DNA of 64,000 nucleotides, taken from NCBI RefSeq assembly GCF_041321145.1, contig NZ_JBGGWA010000001.1:186001-250000 (forward strand). The letters are read 5' to 3'. Made by a program: the position numbers and the translations under genes. Positions 46,430 to 56,149 of this stretch are shown here, in pieces (within the stretch, counting starts at the first letter, position 1; every line of letters begins with the position of its first letter). The stretch is from Paraburkholderia sp041321145 (GTDB lineage: Bacteria; Pseudomonadota; Gammaproteobacteria; Burkholderiales; Burkholderiaceae). Below the pieces are notes generated by a model. The model was not told where the DNA came from and ran no database searches. It worked only from the letters and a program-made list of their open reading frames with translations.

Positions 46430-47160
46430 ATCGGCACCTCGTGCAACTTGGAGTGAAACTGATTGGCCAGCGATTCGACGCTGGCGAGCGAGGCCGCGAT
46501 CATCTTGCCGCCCGCCTGGATATCCTGGAACGTGGAGGTCGTGGTCAGATCGTTGCGGTGCAGGCTGTCGCGATAGCTCTTCGACAATTCCTCGGAACGC
46601 GCGGCGAGCGCCCGGACCTCGCTCGCCACCACTGCGAAGCCGCGTCCGGCTGGACCCGCGCGCGCGGCTTCGATCGACGCGTTCAGCGAAACGATCACCA
46701 CATGCCGGACGATCGACGACAACTCCTGATTCTTCGCGTGCATGTCGTGGTTTTGCGTCATCAGCGAGATCATCTGCTCATGCCAGCGCTCGAATGTCGC
46801 GCCGAGACTCTTCAGACGCGCGGCTTCGCTGGCGATCTGTTGCGCCTGATGCACCCACTGGTCTTTGTCGTCGGTCGCCGCTTTCAGCGTTGCGCGCAAC
46901 TCGTCGACGCTTGCCGACTGCTGCATCAAGTCCTCGCGCCACTGTGCAGCCAATGCTTCCATCTCTTGCGCGGCCTGTTCGCGTTCGCGCATGGCTTCAT
47001 CATGGTCAGCCTGTTCGGCCGACAGCGCTTTGATCCGGGCGTCTACTTCGGCGCGCAGGCGTGCCGTCAGCTTTGCGCTGTGCAGCTTGTGCGCGATAAA
47101 CGCCAACAGCGCGGTCACCGCGCTGCCTGCCGCCGCTGCCAATACATACTGTTGAATCAC
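46426..47160 (-). CDS. MCP signalling-tip protein without sensor domain
   Basis: 244 residues. One N-terminal TM helix (YVLAAAAGSAVTALLAFIAH), a long coiled coil, and the highly conserved MCP hairpin tip VSLNASIEAARAGPAGRGFAVVASEVRALAARSEEL near residues 150-195. No ligand-binding domain or HAMP domain and no CheW-like gene next to it. Start is GTG with AAGGATGG. It may tie the neighbouring fused kinase into receptor-style signalling. Confidence 0.85.
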   Translation of the reverse strand: MIQQYVLAAAAGSAVTALLAFIAHKLHSAKLTARLRAEVDARIKALSAEQADHDEAMREREQAAQEMEALAAQWREDLMQQSASVDELRATLKAATDDKDQWVHQAQQIASEAARLKSLGATFERWHEQMISLMTQNHDMHAKNQELSSIVRHVVIVSLNASIEAARAGPAGRGFAVVASEVRALAARSEELSKSYRDSLHRNDLTTTSTFQDIQAGGKMIAASLASVESLANQFHSKLHEVPM

Positions 47161-47215
47161 AACCCATCCTTCCTAAGTCCGTCGCGAAATCCGTCAATCA
47201 GCACTCGACCCACGC

Positions 47216-49606
47216 TTACTCCGCCATCGCGTCGTATTGCATTGCGCCGGCATCGCCGCGCGCTTCCATACCGAGCGTATCGACGGCGACACTATCCGGC
47301 AGGCAGACGATCGTCTGGAACTGACGGAACGGCGCGCCCTTGTGATCGTCGGTGAAGCGCAGTTCGATGCTGCCGTTCTCGCGCTTGAGAAAGTCGCGCA
47401 CGGCATCCATACCGACGCCGCGGCCTGACACTTCCGTGACCGTTTCCGCTGTCGAGAAGCCTGGCCGAAAAATGAATTCGGCGGTGGCTTCGTCGCTCAA
47501 GTGTTCGTGACTGCCGATCCAGCCGCGCTGGACGGCGATGCCGCGAATCCGTTCGAGCGCGAGGCCACGGCCGTCGTCGCTGAGCGTGATCTGCAGTGCC
47601 CGCTTGTCCACGCCCACTTCGATATCGATCGTGCCAGCCGGTGTCTTGCCGTGTGCGCTTCGCGCCTCGGCGGTTTCGATGCCGTGGTCCATCGAATTGC
47701 GCAGCAGGTGCATGAACACATTGTTCAATGTGCCGCCCGCCTGGCCACGCAGACGGTAGCCGTTGTCGTCGATACGGACGGTCGGCGCCGGCTTGCCCAG
47801 CTCTTGCGCGAGCGAAGGCAGGGCGTCCAGCACGCCGGACAGCGCATCGTGCACGCTTTCGCTGCCCAAGGCGCGCAAGGTTTGACGCATCGCATCGCGC
47901 ATCGACTGCAAGTCCTGGAGTTCGCTGGCGTTCGTCTTGTCCAGCATGCTCAAGGTCTGCTGAATATGTTCCTTCTCAACCATCACGTAGCGGCTCGCGT
48001 TGCCGGCGTTGTTCACGCCGCCTTTGCCCTTGCGGCCGAGGCTATGCTCGTTGATCTTCGCGTAGCTCTCGATCGCCTCGCGCACGCGCGTCAACTCCTG
48101 CATCAGATGTTCCTGATCCCACGAGCGGTCCGCGTCCGGTTGGCGCAGTTCGTGATAGCTCTGCTCGGTTTCGTGGACGACGTTGGTCAGGTGCGCCAGG
48201 TTGTAGGTCCGCGCATTGCCCTTGATGGTGTGCATGTTGCGGAACAGCTCGGCGATCGCCGCATGATCGGCTTCCGAATGCTTGCGAATGATCCGCTCGT
48301 TCTCGCTGACAAAGCCGGCAGAGCTTTCGATGAAGTGATGGAACTTCTCTTCGCTCACCGCGAGAATCTCGCCGATCATGTCGAGACGGCGGCGCTGCTC
48401 GCTCGCTTCAGCAGCGAGCTTGCGCAGTTCGGTGACGTCGCGCACGCACACCATCAAACGCACGATGACGTCGTTTTCGTCGGTGATCGCCGACCAGCTC
48501 AGGTCGAGAATCTTCACGCGGCCATCGGGCATGCGCTTCGAAATTTCGCCGACCAGCAAATGCTGATTGAACGCGAAATTGATGCAGTCTTCACCAAGGC
48601 ATGCGTGCGCCGCCGCATCGACTTGCGAGAGCACGTCCGAGCCGAGCTCGGTATCCGAGAACACCAGATCCATCAGGCCGCGGCCGGCAATGTCCTTCGT
48701 TTCGAAGATGTCTTCCAGATACGCCGAGTACTCCGCATGGATCACCGCACCGTCGATCACGGTCAGAATACCCTGCTGCATGTTCTGCAACATCGCCTGA
48801 ATGTCGGCGGTCTTCTGCTTGAGTTGCGCCGAGCTTTCCTGGATCTTTTCGATCATCCCATTGAAGGCCACGATCGAATGGCCGATCTCGTCCAGGCGGC
48901 CCACCGGCACGCGGCGCGTGAAGTCCTGACTCGACGCGATTTCGCTCATCATGGCCTGCATGCGGCTAAGCGGGCGCGTAATCTGACGGTAGAGCAGCGA
49001 GCCGATCGAGGTCAGCAGAATGATCGCGATACCGGTAACGGAGGCGATGGCCGTCGTGGTCGTGGCGAGCGTGGCATTCAGTGCGGTGATCGCCTCGTCT
49101 TTCTGGCGGTTCTTCTCGACGCGCAGGGTTTCGACAATGCCTTCGAGTTCGTCGCGATACTGTGCGACGTTGGCGAACAGATACGCCTGCGCGAGTTCGT
49201 TCTTGCCGTCGGCCTTCATTTTTTCCGTCTCGCCGATCGCGGAGAAGTAGTTCTCGAGGCTGTCGTTGGCTTGTGACACGAGGCCTTGCTGGGCGTGGCT
49301 CGCAGCATCTTTGGCTTGCAGCGCGAGGGCCTGTTGCAGCGACACCTTTTTCTTCTTCAGTTCGTCCTGTGCCTGAGCGACGACGTTGCCGTCGGGGGCG
49401 TACACGAGGGTCATCGTGGCCAGTTGCACGTCTTTGACTTGCGACACGAGGTCGGCTGAGGCGAGCGCGCTTGGCACCACGCCTTCTGTTACCTTGCGCA
49501 CTTCGGCTGCGCTGCCGCGCGTCTGATACACGGCGTAGCCGCCGATCGCCGACAAGGCGACGAACATCAAGACAACCAAAAGCGTGATGCGATGACGGAT
49601 AGTCAT
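47216..49606 (-). CDS. Receptor-kinase fusion: MCP-type sensor, HAMP, PAS, Hpt and CheA-like ATPase
   Basis: 796 residues. N-terminal TM helix (LLVVLMFVALSAIGGYAVY), a four-helix-bundle periplasmic sensor to about 190, a second TM (AIASVTGIAIILLTSIGSLLY), HAMP at about 205-260, PAS at about 270-400, an Hpt domain with His near 458 (NMHTIKGNARTY), then a CheA-type HATPase (LLRNSMDHGIETAEARS; LSDDGRGLALERIRGIA; SGRGVGMDAVRDFLKRENGSI). The CheW-like regulatory domain of real CheA is missing. So the sensor and kinase are joined in one chain, replacing the receptor-CheW-CheA array. Partners are probably the three co-directional genes downstream. Confidence 0.9.
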   Translation of the reverse strand: MTIRHRITLLVVLMFVALSAIGGYAVYQTRGSAAEVRKVTEGVVPSALASADLVSQVKDVQLATMTLVYAPDGNVVAQAQDELKKKKVSLQQALALQAKDAASHAQQGLVSQANDSLENYFSAIGETEKMKADGKNELAQAYLFANVAQYRDELEGIVETLRVEKNRQKDEAITALNATLATTTTAIASVTGIAIILLTSIGSLLYRQITRPLSRMQAMMSEIASSQDFTRRVPVGRLDEIGHSIVAFNGMIEKIQESSAQLKQKTADIQAMLQNMQQGILTVIDGAVIHAEYSAYLEDIFETKDIAGRGLMDLVFSDTELGSDVLSQVDAAAHACLGEDCINFAFNQHLLVGEISKRMPDGRVKILDLSWSAITDENDVIVRLMVCVRDVTELRKLAAEASEQRRRLDMIGEILAVSEEKFHHFIESSAGFVSENERIIRKHSEADHAAIAELFRNMHTIKGNARTYNLAHLTNVVHETEQSYHELRQPDADRSWDQEHLMQELTRVREAIESYAKINEHSLGRKGKGGVNNAGNASRYVMVEKEHIQQTLSMLDKTNASELQDLQSMRDAMRQTLRALGSESVHDALSGVLDALPSLAQELGKPAPTVRIDDNGYRLRGQAGGTLNNVFMHLLRNSMDHGIETAEARSAHGKTPAGTIDIEVGVDKRALQITLSDDGRGLALERIRGIAVQRGWIGSHEHLSDEATAEFIFRPGFSTAETVTEVSGRGVGMDAVRDFLKRENGSIELRFTDDHKGAPFRQFQTIVCLPDSVAVDTLGMEARGDAGAMQYDAMAE

Positions 49607-49985
49607 GTGAACCCCCGGGTGTGGCCTTTTGCGTCAGCCCTCGATCGGGGCAGCGCGTTTTTTGCAAAGTGTGGTGATGCCTGCAGCCTGGTCATGCTTG
49701 CAGCGCTGCCGAGTATTACCGACGCATGTTACTAAGCGATGACTACAGGGTTTTGAATGGCGAAAACGGGGTTAAATATATTTCTAAAGTTTTGGGTCTT
49801 AACGCCGTTAATTCATGACCATTCATTTTTTCAACGTGTAGCACCTGAGCGACCCGCTGTGGGCGATCCCCGCCTTCGAAGCGTTCGGGGAAGAGGCAGG
49901 ACAACGCGTCGCTTGCGATCGTCTACGACTCGCATGAAGTGGTGCAGAGGGGCAAGCCGCCCCTGGAAGCGCGCGTAGATACGCC

Positions 49986-50250
49986 AAGGTGAGGAATTCC
50001 AGGAGACGACGCGCAAGGTGAGCGATTCCAGGAGGTGAGCCATCGCCGTATTGAACACGCACCCGGAATAAGGTGAGGATTTCCAGGGAGTTTTCCTCAT
50101 GCGCCATAGCGGTGATACTCGTGGCTTGATACAAGGTGAGTGGTGGCGGCGGGGAAGGAAGCCGATAGGTGAGGATATTCGGGAGCTGGCGCGGTGAGAA
50201 TAATGCTACCTGTCCGTGCACTTTAGATTCAAAGGTGAGGATATTCGGGA
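49986..50250 (+). repeat. Distal iteron cluster, five copies near 50.1 kb
   Basis: Copies at 49986-50005, 50015-50034, 50070-50089, 50166-50185 and 50231-50250; the first three carry the CCAGGA variant of the CGGGA end and the last two are canonical (GGATATTCGGGA). A weaker relative starts near 50133. The 744-bp gap 49607-50350 has no gene I can support. Confidence 0.88.
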
Positions 50251-50350
50251 CCGCATGCCGAAGTCCTCACCAGTGATCGACGGTCTCTTCCTCCATGAAC
50301 CGTCACAACGCGTTGTTTTTCGTTATTGCCCCGCGCACCATCAGTTTGCT

Positions 50351-50596
50351 TTAGCTCCCGCCGAAGAAGATATTGCATTGCGGGTCATTGCCGCAGGACT
50401 TCATATGTTTTCCGCCGCCCTGTACTCTCGTGTCGGGCATGCCGCCGTATGCCTGCGTCGCCGTATCGGCGGGGGCAGCCTGAGTCGCTGCGTTTTCCTG
50501 TGGAGCGGATTGTTGCTCCGGCATGGCTTGCGAATGCGCAAACCCGGCGATGACAAGCAATCCGGCAGCAGAAGCGATCATCAGTTGTGATTTCAC
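50351..50596 (-). CDS. Small secreted protein (81 aa)
   Basis: GTG start with AAGGAG upstream. A signal peptide (MIASAAGLLVIAGFAHSQA) is followed by an Ala/Gln/Thr-rich segment and a short end with two Cys (KSCGNDPQCNIFFGGS). A small exported protein of unknown role. Confidence 0.75.
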   Translation of the reverse strand: MKSQLMIASAAGLLVIAGFAHSQAMPEQQSAPQENAATQAAPADTATQAYGGMPDTRVQGGGKHMKSCGNDPQCNIFFGGS

Positions 50597-51055
50597 GTTA
50601 GCTCCTTAATTCAGGTTGCGTTCTTACTCATGCGATTCGTTATTCGCGTGCCCGTTAGTCGGCATTCGTGGGGGATTTTCGGACGCGCGAAGCGCTCTTC
50701 GGTCCGCGGGCGAATTGCTCGCGGTCAAAGTTTTGGGTCGTTGTGAAAAATAAGGAGAGCAGTGCGCCGAGCCGAGGCCCCGGGCGCAAGGTGGCGTGCG
50801 AACTGGCAGTGTCAACGGATTTTGTGGACCCGTCGGCACGTAATAATCGCCCTGCAAATAAGTTATAGAGCGCGGGATGCTGAAGCGATAGCGAATATTT
50901 GCGTCGAGGCCGGCTACACGCTCGCAAGCGGCTTTTTACGCCAGGTTCGGAGCTTATTACGCCAGCCAGCTCCTCAGCGTTCTGGCTCCTATACCAGTCG
51001 CTACGCCCGAAGTTCGCGTCCGGTCCTTCGAGACGGATTCAGCGTAAAACCTGCT
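50597..51055. other. Gene-free stretch
   Basis: 460 bp with G+C lower on average than the neighbours. Short frames here lack ribosome-binding sites. No repeat of the origin type, no clear terminator, no RNA gene seen. Confidence 0.5.
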
Positions 51056-51574
51056 TTAGAACTTCACCTTCAACTGAAACCCGATCGTGAACGGAAGATC
51101 GTTCGATGGAATCGGCGGAATCACAATGAAGTTCGCCCCGACGCGCTTGTATTCGACCATCACGATCGGCGCGACCACCGGTCCGATCGTGTGGTTGCGG
51201 CCCAAGCCCCAGTTGCCGTAGTTATAGCCCGAGATGATCCCGCCGAGCGCCGCGATCCGCATAATGCCCCAGTGCGCAAATTCCGGCGCCCAGAGACCGC
51301 CACCATAGTAAGAAGGCCGCCGCAGCGAGTTGCGAAAGCCGCCGGCCGTCACCGCCCACTGGTTGTTGATCCAGCATTCGACGCCGAGGCCCGGATTGAA
51401 CTGTTCGAAATGGGTATTTGGGTCGGGGTTGATGTGATACGAGCCGAGCATTGCGTCGACCCATACGCCGCCCTGACACCAGTCGTCCGCATGCGCCACG
51501 GACGCCGCGGCGAAGCTCGCGGCGAGCGCCACGGCGGTGTGTCGAGCGTGCTTCCTTATCTGCCGAAAATGCAT
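51056..51574 (-). CDS. Putative outer-membrane beta-barrel protein
   Basis: 172-residue precursor with a signal peptide (AVALAASFAAASVAHA). The mature part has alternating aromatic/Gly-rich strands and ends with a C-terminal Phe (GFQLKVKF), the usual outer-membrane barrel signature. Blocks such as HFEQFNPGLGVECWI and YKRVGANFIVIPP recall PagP/PagL-like small barrels, but I cannot assign an enzyme. GGAG precedes the ATG. Confidence 0.7.
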   Translation of the reverse strand: MHFRQIRKHARHTAVALAASFAAASVAHADDWCQGGVWVDAMLGSYHINPDPNTHFEQFNPGLGVECWINNQWAVTAGGFRNSLRRPSYYGGGLWAPEFAHWGIMRIAALGGIISGYNYGNWGLGRNHTIGPVVAPIVMVEYKRVGANFIVIPPIPSNDLPFTIGFQLKVKF

Positions 51575-51799
51575 GTGTTCTCCGCCACCGGTCGAGCGCA
51601 GGTGTCACTTTGTTGTGGGTATTCTTGCTTGCCGTCCGTCGCGCACTGTACCTCAACCCGCACAGGCGACGTGGAGGACACACTCGGGGATACGGGCACA
51701 AGACGTGCCCGGCAGCCTCGAAGACGGAACAATAACGGAGGACCGATGGCAGAGCCGTGAACGCGCGGCAGCCGTTCACCTTCAATGCATGGATAAAGT

Positions 51800-52279
51800 C
51801 TAGAGGCCGAGGTCGGACAAGCCCGGATGATCGTCCGGGCGACGGCCGAGCGGCCAATGATAAAGACGGTCGGCCTCGCGGATCGGCAGATCGTTGATGC
51901 TGGCATGACGGCGCGCCATCAGCCCGTGCTCGTCGAACGCCCAATTCTCGTTGCCGTATGAACGGAACCAGTTGTTCGAGTCGTCGTGCCATTCGTAGGC
52001 AAAGCGCACCGCGATGCGGTTACCGGTGAACGCCCAGAGTTCCTTGATCAGGCGGTAGTCCAGTTCCTTTGCCCATTTGCGGCGCAACAGTCCGACGATC
52101 TCCGCGCGGCCATGCGTGAACTCGGCGCGGTTGCGCCACACGCTATCCGGCGTGTATGCGAGTGACACGCGCTCGGGGTCGCGGGTATTCCAACCGTCTT
52201 CTGCGGCGCGCACCTTCCGGGTCGCGGTTTCATGCGTGAACGGCGGCAGCGGCGGGCGAGTTTCGATCGGGTCAGCCAT
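51800..52279 (-). CDS. NTF2-like protein (DUF1348 family)
   Basis: 159-residue NTF2-fold protein of the DUF1348 type: KVRAAEDGWNTRDPERVSLAYTPDSVWRNR at the start, then RRKWAKELDYRLIKELWAF and VRFAYEWHDDSNNWFRSYGNENW. Small cytoplasmic protein, function unknown, possibly binding a small ligand. GAGGAAAC precedes the ATG. Follows the TetR gene by 13 bp and is probably controlled by it. Confidence 0.88.
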   Translation of the reverse strand: MADPIETRPPLPPFTHETATRKVRAAEDGWNTRDPERVSLAYTPDSVWRNRAEFTHGRAEIVGLLRRKWAKELDYRLIKELWAFTGNRIAVRFAYEWHDDSNNWFRSYGNENWAFDEHGLMARRHASINDLPIREADRLYHWPLGRRPDDHPGLSDLGL

Positions 52280-52292
52280 GATGTTTCCTCAG

Positions 52293-52982
52293 TCAGGTTG
52301 CGGTTCGCCGGGACGGCGGTCGGTTGCGTGGGGACGTGCCTGGATTCCTGGCTGCGAGCTTGCGTGATTGGCTCGCCGACTCGATGTCGAGCAAGGCTTC
52401 GGCTGCGGCTCGCGCGTCGAGCGCTGCGTCGGCCTCGCCGCTCACCAGCGCCACGGCGATTGCGCCGTCGAGCAGGATGAGCCATTGGCGCGACAAGCGC
52501 GCTGCGCGGCGGGTGTCCATAGCCGATTCGGCAGCGTATTCATCGCACTGTGTTTGCACGAACGCGAGAAGGCGTTCCTTATGTTCACGCGCGACGATCC
52601 GGATCGGATCATCTGCGGAAGCGATCTCACCGGCGGCATTCAGAAACGCGCAACCATGAAAATCCTCCGATGCAAACCATTCGCGCAACACATCGAACAT
52701 GCCGAGCAAGTGTTTGCGCGCGCTCTTGCCCTGTCGCAACGTGCCCGCGATAAACCAGTTCATCCAGCGTTCATCGCGCCGCGCTAGCGCGGCGGCGACG
52801 AGCGCGTCTTTCGATTCGAAATGCGTGTAAAAGCTTTTGCGCGCGGTGCCGGACTGCTTGACGATCGCGTCGACGCCGGTTGCATGGATGCCGCCGGCGT
52901 AGATCAGCGCCTCCGCTGCGTCGAGCAGCCGCTCACGCGCGCTGCCAGATGCCGCTAATTCAGTTTGGGGTTCAGTCACCAT
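52293..52982 (-). CDS. TetR-family transcriptional regulator
   Basis: 229 residues with the TetR HTH near residues 20-60 (RLLDAAEALIYAGGIHATGVDAIVKQSGTARKSFYTHFESKDALV) and a helical ligand domain (FHGCAFLNAAGEIA, then LSRQWLILLDGAIAVAL). Upstream of the DUF1348 gene and co-directional. Ligand unknown. Confidence 0.92.
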   Translation of the reverse strand: MVTEPQTELAASGSARERLLDAAEALIYAGGIHATGVDAIVKQSGTARKSFYTHFESKDALVAAALARRDERWMNWFIAGTLRQGKSARKHLLGMFDVLREWFASEDFHGCAFLNAAGEIASADDPIRIVAREHKERLLAFVQTQCDEYAAESAMDTRRAARLSRQWLILLDGAIAVALVSGEADAALDARAAAEALLDIESASQSRKLAARNPGTSPRNRPPSRRTAT

Positions 52983-53091
52983 GCACGAAGGGTAGAACGA
53001 TCATTCTCCTTCGTCAAGTTGTCGAGCGTTTTTGCGGCTTGGGTGCGCAAGCTGCTATCTTGATGACGATCGGCTAACCGGAACGAATTTC

Positions 53092-53742
53092 ATGAGTACC
53101 ACTCTTGTCCGCGTCACGTTTGTGCGCGCATTGCTCAGCGCAGCGCTGCTGACGGCGATGGCCTGCACGCCCGTGCAAGTGCTCACGCATACCGTCAGCC
53201 AGAACGAAACGCGCGTGCCGCCCGGACACTATGATCTCGATCCGGACCATTGCAGCATTACCTTTGACATCGATCACTTCAAGTATTCCCGCTTTACCAT
53301 GCGCTTCGATCGCAAGCAGGGGCACCTCGACTGGAACGAAGGGGGTCTCGACAAGAGTACAGCGACGATTACGATCGACGCCGCGAGCATCGATACGAAC
53401 GTGCCGCTACTCGACAAGATGGTGAAAAGCGCCAGCATGCTCGATGTGTCGCGCTATCCGGAGGTGCGCTTCGTCAGCACGCGCTTTGAGCGCACCGGCG
53501 AATCGCGTGGCACGTTGACCGGCGACCTGACGATTCACGGTGTCACGCAACCCGTAGTGCTCGACGTGACCTTCAACGGTTTCGCACCCGACCCGCTCAC
53601 GAAAAAAGATACGCTCGGCTTTTCCGCCGATGGTCATTTCAGCCGCGCGAGGTTCGGTTTGGCGACGTGGTATCCGGCTGTCGGGGACGACATTCATGTG
53701 CGCGTTCAGGCCGAGTTCGTCAAAACGCCCGCAGGCGCGTGA
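53092..53742 (+). CDS. YceI-family lipoprotein
   Basis: 216-residue precursor. Hydrophobic signal with lipobox-like Cys (LLTAMACTPV), so probably lipid-anchored, then a YceI lipocalin-like barrel: HYDLDPDHCSITFDIDHFKYSRFTMRFDRKQG, TIDAASIDTNVPLLDKMVKS, YPEVRFVSTRFE, GDLTIHGVTQPVVLDV. Family members bind isoprenoid-type lipids in the periplasm. Start is chosen at ATG 53092; the upstream in-frame codons lack a signal. Confidence 0.9.
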   Translation: MSTTLVRVTFVRALLSAALLTAMACTPVQVLTHTVSQNETRVPPGHYDLDPDHCSITFDIDHFKYSRFTMRFDRKQGHLDWNEGGLDKSTATITIDAASIDTNVPLLDKMVKSASMLDVSRYPEVRFVSTRFERTGESRGTLTGDLTIHGVTQPVVLDVTFNGFAPDPLTKKDTLGFSADGHFSRARFGLATWYPAVGDDIHVRVQAEFVKTPAGA

Positions 53743-53810
53743 GCGCGGTGCGGGCGTTTTGTGGGCATTTCTTTTTACGCGTTGCGCTTGAGTGCGCCGT
53801 TCGCTTCAGC

Positions 53811-54842
53811 TCACGCGGCGGTCCAGTCGAGAATCACCTTGCCGCTCTCGCCTGACAGCATCGTGGCAAATGCCTCTTGATAATCGTCGACCTTGAAATG
53901 GTGAGTGAGGATTGGCGACAAATCCAAACCGCTTTGCAGCATCGCGACCATCTTGTACCAGGTCTCGAACATCTCGCGACCATAAATGCCCTTGATTTCA
54001 AGGCCTTTAAAGATGACCTGGGTCCAGTCGATGGCAGTCTGCGCAGGCGGAATGCCGAGCAGCGCGATCTTGCCGCCGTGGTTCATCGCTTCGAGCATGC
54101 CGGTGAAGGCGCTTGGCACACCTGACATTTCCAGCCCGACGTCGAAGCCTTCGGCCATGTGCAGATCGGCCATCACGTCGCGCAACGATTCACGCGACAC
54201 ATTCACCGCACGCGTGGCGCCCATCTTGCGCGCGAGTTCGAGGCGATAGTCATTGACGTCGGTAATCACGACGTTGCGCGCGCCAACATGTTTCGCGATC
54301 GCCACCGCCATGATGCCGATCGGCCCGGCACCGGTGATCAGCACGTCTTCGCCGACCAGATTGAACGACAGCGCCGTATGTGTGGCGTTGCCGAACGGAT
54401 CGAAAATCGCGGCGAGATCGTCTGAGATTTCCGGCGGAATCTTGAACGCGTTGAAGGCAGGAATCACGAGGTATTCGGCGAACGCACCTTCTCGATTCAC
54501 GCCGACGCCCACCGTATTGCGGCACAGATGCCGGCGTCCCGCACGGCAATTGCGACAGAAGCCGCAGGTGATGTGCCCTTCGCCCGACACGCGATCGCCG
54601 ATCGCAAAGCCACGCACTTCCTGGCCCATTTCGACAATTTCACCGACGTATTCGTGGCCGACGTGCATCGGCACCGGAATCGTCTTTTGCGCCCAGTCGT
54701 CCCATTTCCAGATGTGGATATCGGTGCCGCAAATCGCCGTGCGCGTGATGCGGATCATCACGTCGTTGTGACCGACTTCGGGCTTCTTGACGTCCGTGAG
54801 CGTGAGGCCCGGTGCGCGTTCGAGTTTTGCCAATGCTTTCAT
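53811..54842 (-). CDS. tdh: L-threonine 3-dehydrogenase
   Basis: Oxidises L-threonine with NAD+ to 2-amino-3-ketobutyrate, the substrate of the Kbl enzyme encoded upstream. 343 residues of the zinc medium-chain dehydrogenase family: catalytic-zinc Cys in ICGTDIHIWKWDDW, His in HVGHEYVGEIVEMG, structural-zinc cysteines in CGFCRNCRAGRRHLC, NAD fold GAGPIGIMAVAIAKHVGAR. Start MKALAKLERA is the natural one. Separated from kbl by 13 bp. Confidence 0.95.
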   Translation of the reverse strand: MKALAKLERAPGLTLTDVKKPEVGHNDVMIRITRTAICGTDIHIWKWDDWAQKTIPVPMHVGHEYVGEIVEMGQEVRGFAIGDRVSGEGHITCGFCRNCRAGRRHLCRNTVGVGVNREGAFAEYLVIPAFNAFKIPPEISDDLAAIFDPFGNATHTALSFNLVGEDVLITGAGPIGIMAVAIAKHVGARNVVITDVNDYRLELARKMGATRAVNVSRESLRDVMADLHMAEGFDVGLEMSGVPSAFTGMLEAMNHGGKIALLGIPPAQTAIDWTQVIFKGLEIKGIYGREMFETWYKMVAMLQSGLDLSPILTHHFKVDDYQEAFATMLSGESGKVILDWTAA

Positions 54843-54855
54843 GTGCGCCCCCGCT

Positions 54856-56055
54856 TCAGATAATGCCGAGTTGACGGCCGACGCGTGCGAATGCATCGAC
54901 GGCTCGGTCGATTTGTTCGGGCGTGTGTGCGGCGCTCATTTGCGTGCGGATTCGCGCGCGGCCTTTGGGGACCACCGGGAACGAAAAGCCGATCACGTAG
55001 ACGCCTTCTTTCAGCAACGCGTCGGCCATGTTCGATGCGAGTTGCGCGTCGCCGAGCATGACCGGAATGATCGGGTGTTCACCGGGCACGAGCGTGAAGC
55101 CGAGCGCGCTCATCGCGCGGCGGAAATGCGCGCCGTTTTCGCGCACGCGGGCGCGCAGTTGCGCGCCTTCGTCGCTGGCGAGCAATTCGAGTACTTTCAG
55201 CGATGCAGCAGCAATGCTCGGCGTCAGCGTGTTCGAGAACAGATAGGGACGCGAACGTTGACGCAGCAAATCGATCACTTCCTGCCGCGCGGCGACGTAG
55301 CCGCCCGATGCGCCGCCGAGCGCTTTGCCGAGCGTGCCGGTGATGATGTCGATGCGCGACAGCACACGGCAATGTTCCGGCGTACCGCGCCCGTGTTCGC
55401 CGACGAAGCCGACCGCGTGCGAATCGTCGACCATCACTAGTGCGCCGTAGCGGTCAGCGAGATCGCAAATGCCGGCGAGATCGGCGATGATGCCGTCCAT
55501 CGAAAACACGCCGTCGGTCGCGATCAGCTTGAAGCGCGCGCCTGCGGCGTCGGCTTCTTTCAGTCTTGCTTCGAGATCGGCGAGGTCGTTGTTCTTGTAG
55601 CGAAAGCGCTTCGCCTTCGAAAGCCGCACGCCGTCGATGATGCTCGCGTGGTTGAGTTCGTCGCTGATGATCGCGTCGTTTTCGTCGAGCAGCGTTTCGA
55701 ACAGACCGCCGTTCGCGTCGAAGCAGCTCGAGTAGAGGATGCAGTCGTCGGTTTGCAGGAATGCGGCCAGCGCTTTTTCGAGGTCTTTGTGCACGGTTTG
55801 CGTGCCGCAGATGAAGCGCACCGACGCCATGCCGAAGCCGTCGTGATCCAGCCCTTGCTTCGCGGCCTCGATCAGCCGTTCGTCATTGGCGAGGCCGAGA
55901 TAGTTGTTCGCGCAGAAATTCAGCACTTCCGCGCCGTTCGCGAGACGCACGTCAGCCGACTGCGGACTGGCGATCACGCGCTCGTTCTTGTAAAAACCGT
56001 CGGCGCGGATCTGCTGGAGAGTGCCGCGCAGATGGGCAAGGTAAAGGTCACGCAT
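54856..56055 (-). CDS. kbl: 2-amino-3-ketobutyrate CoA ligase
   Basis: PLP enzyme that splits 2-amino-3-ketobutyrate with CoA to glycine and acetyl-CoA, coupled to Tdh. 399 residues of the alpha-oxoamine synthase family: SVRFICGTQTVHKDLE, YSSCFDANGGLFE, MVDDSHAVGFVGEHGRGT and PLP Lys in ITGTLGKALGGASGG. AGGAG precedes the ATG. First gene of kbl-tdh, divergent from an XRE-cupin regulator. Confidence 0.95.
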   Translation of the reverse strand: MRDLYLAHLRGTLQQIRADGFYKNERVIASPQSADVRLANGAEVLNFCANNYLGLANDERLIEAAKQGLDHDGFGMASVRFICGTQTVHKDLEKALAAFLQTDDCILYSSCFDANGGLFETLLDENDAIISDELNHASIIDGVRLSKAKRFRYKNNDLADLEARLKEADAAGARFKLIATDGVFSMDGIIADLAGICDLADRYGALVMVDDSHAVGFVGEHGRGTPEHCRVLSRIDIITGTLGKALGGASGGYVAARQEVIDLLRQRSRPYLFSNTLTPSIAAASLKVLELLASDEGAQLRARVRENGAHFRRAMSALGFTLVPGEHPIIPVMLGDAQLASNMADALLKEGVYVIGFSFPVVPKGRARIRTQMSAAHTPEQIDRAVDAFARVGRQLGII

Positions 56056-56149
56056 GAACCAGACTCCTGAAAGGGTGGTGCGCCCGCAGCCGACATGTCC
56101 GGCATTCGCGACGACGAGGCGCCCTGTTATAGTCGGCTGTCGGTTTTAG

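Noticed and set aside
47501..49276. 591-codon plus-strand frame opposite the receptor-kinase gene
   Set aside because: No domain recognised; codon pattern is complementary to the real gene.
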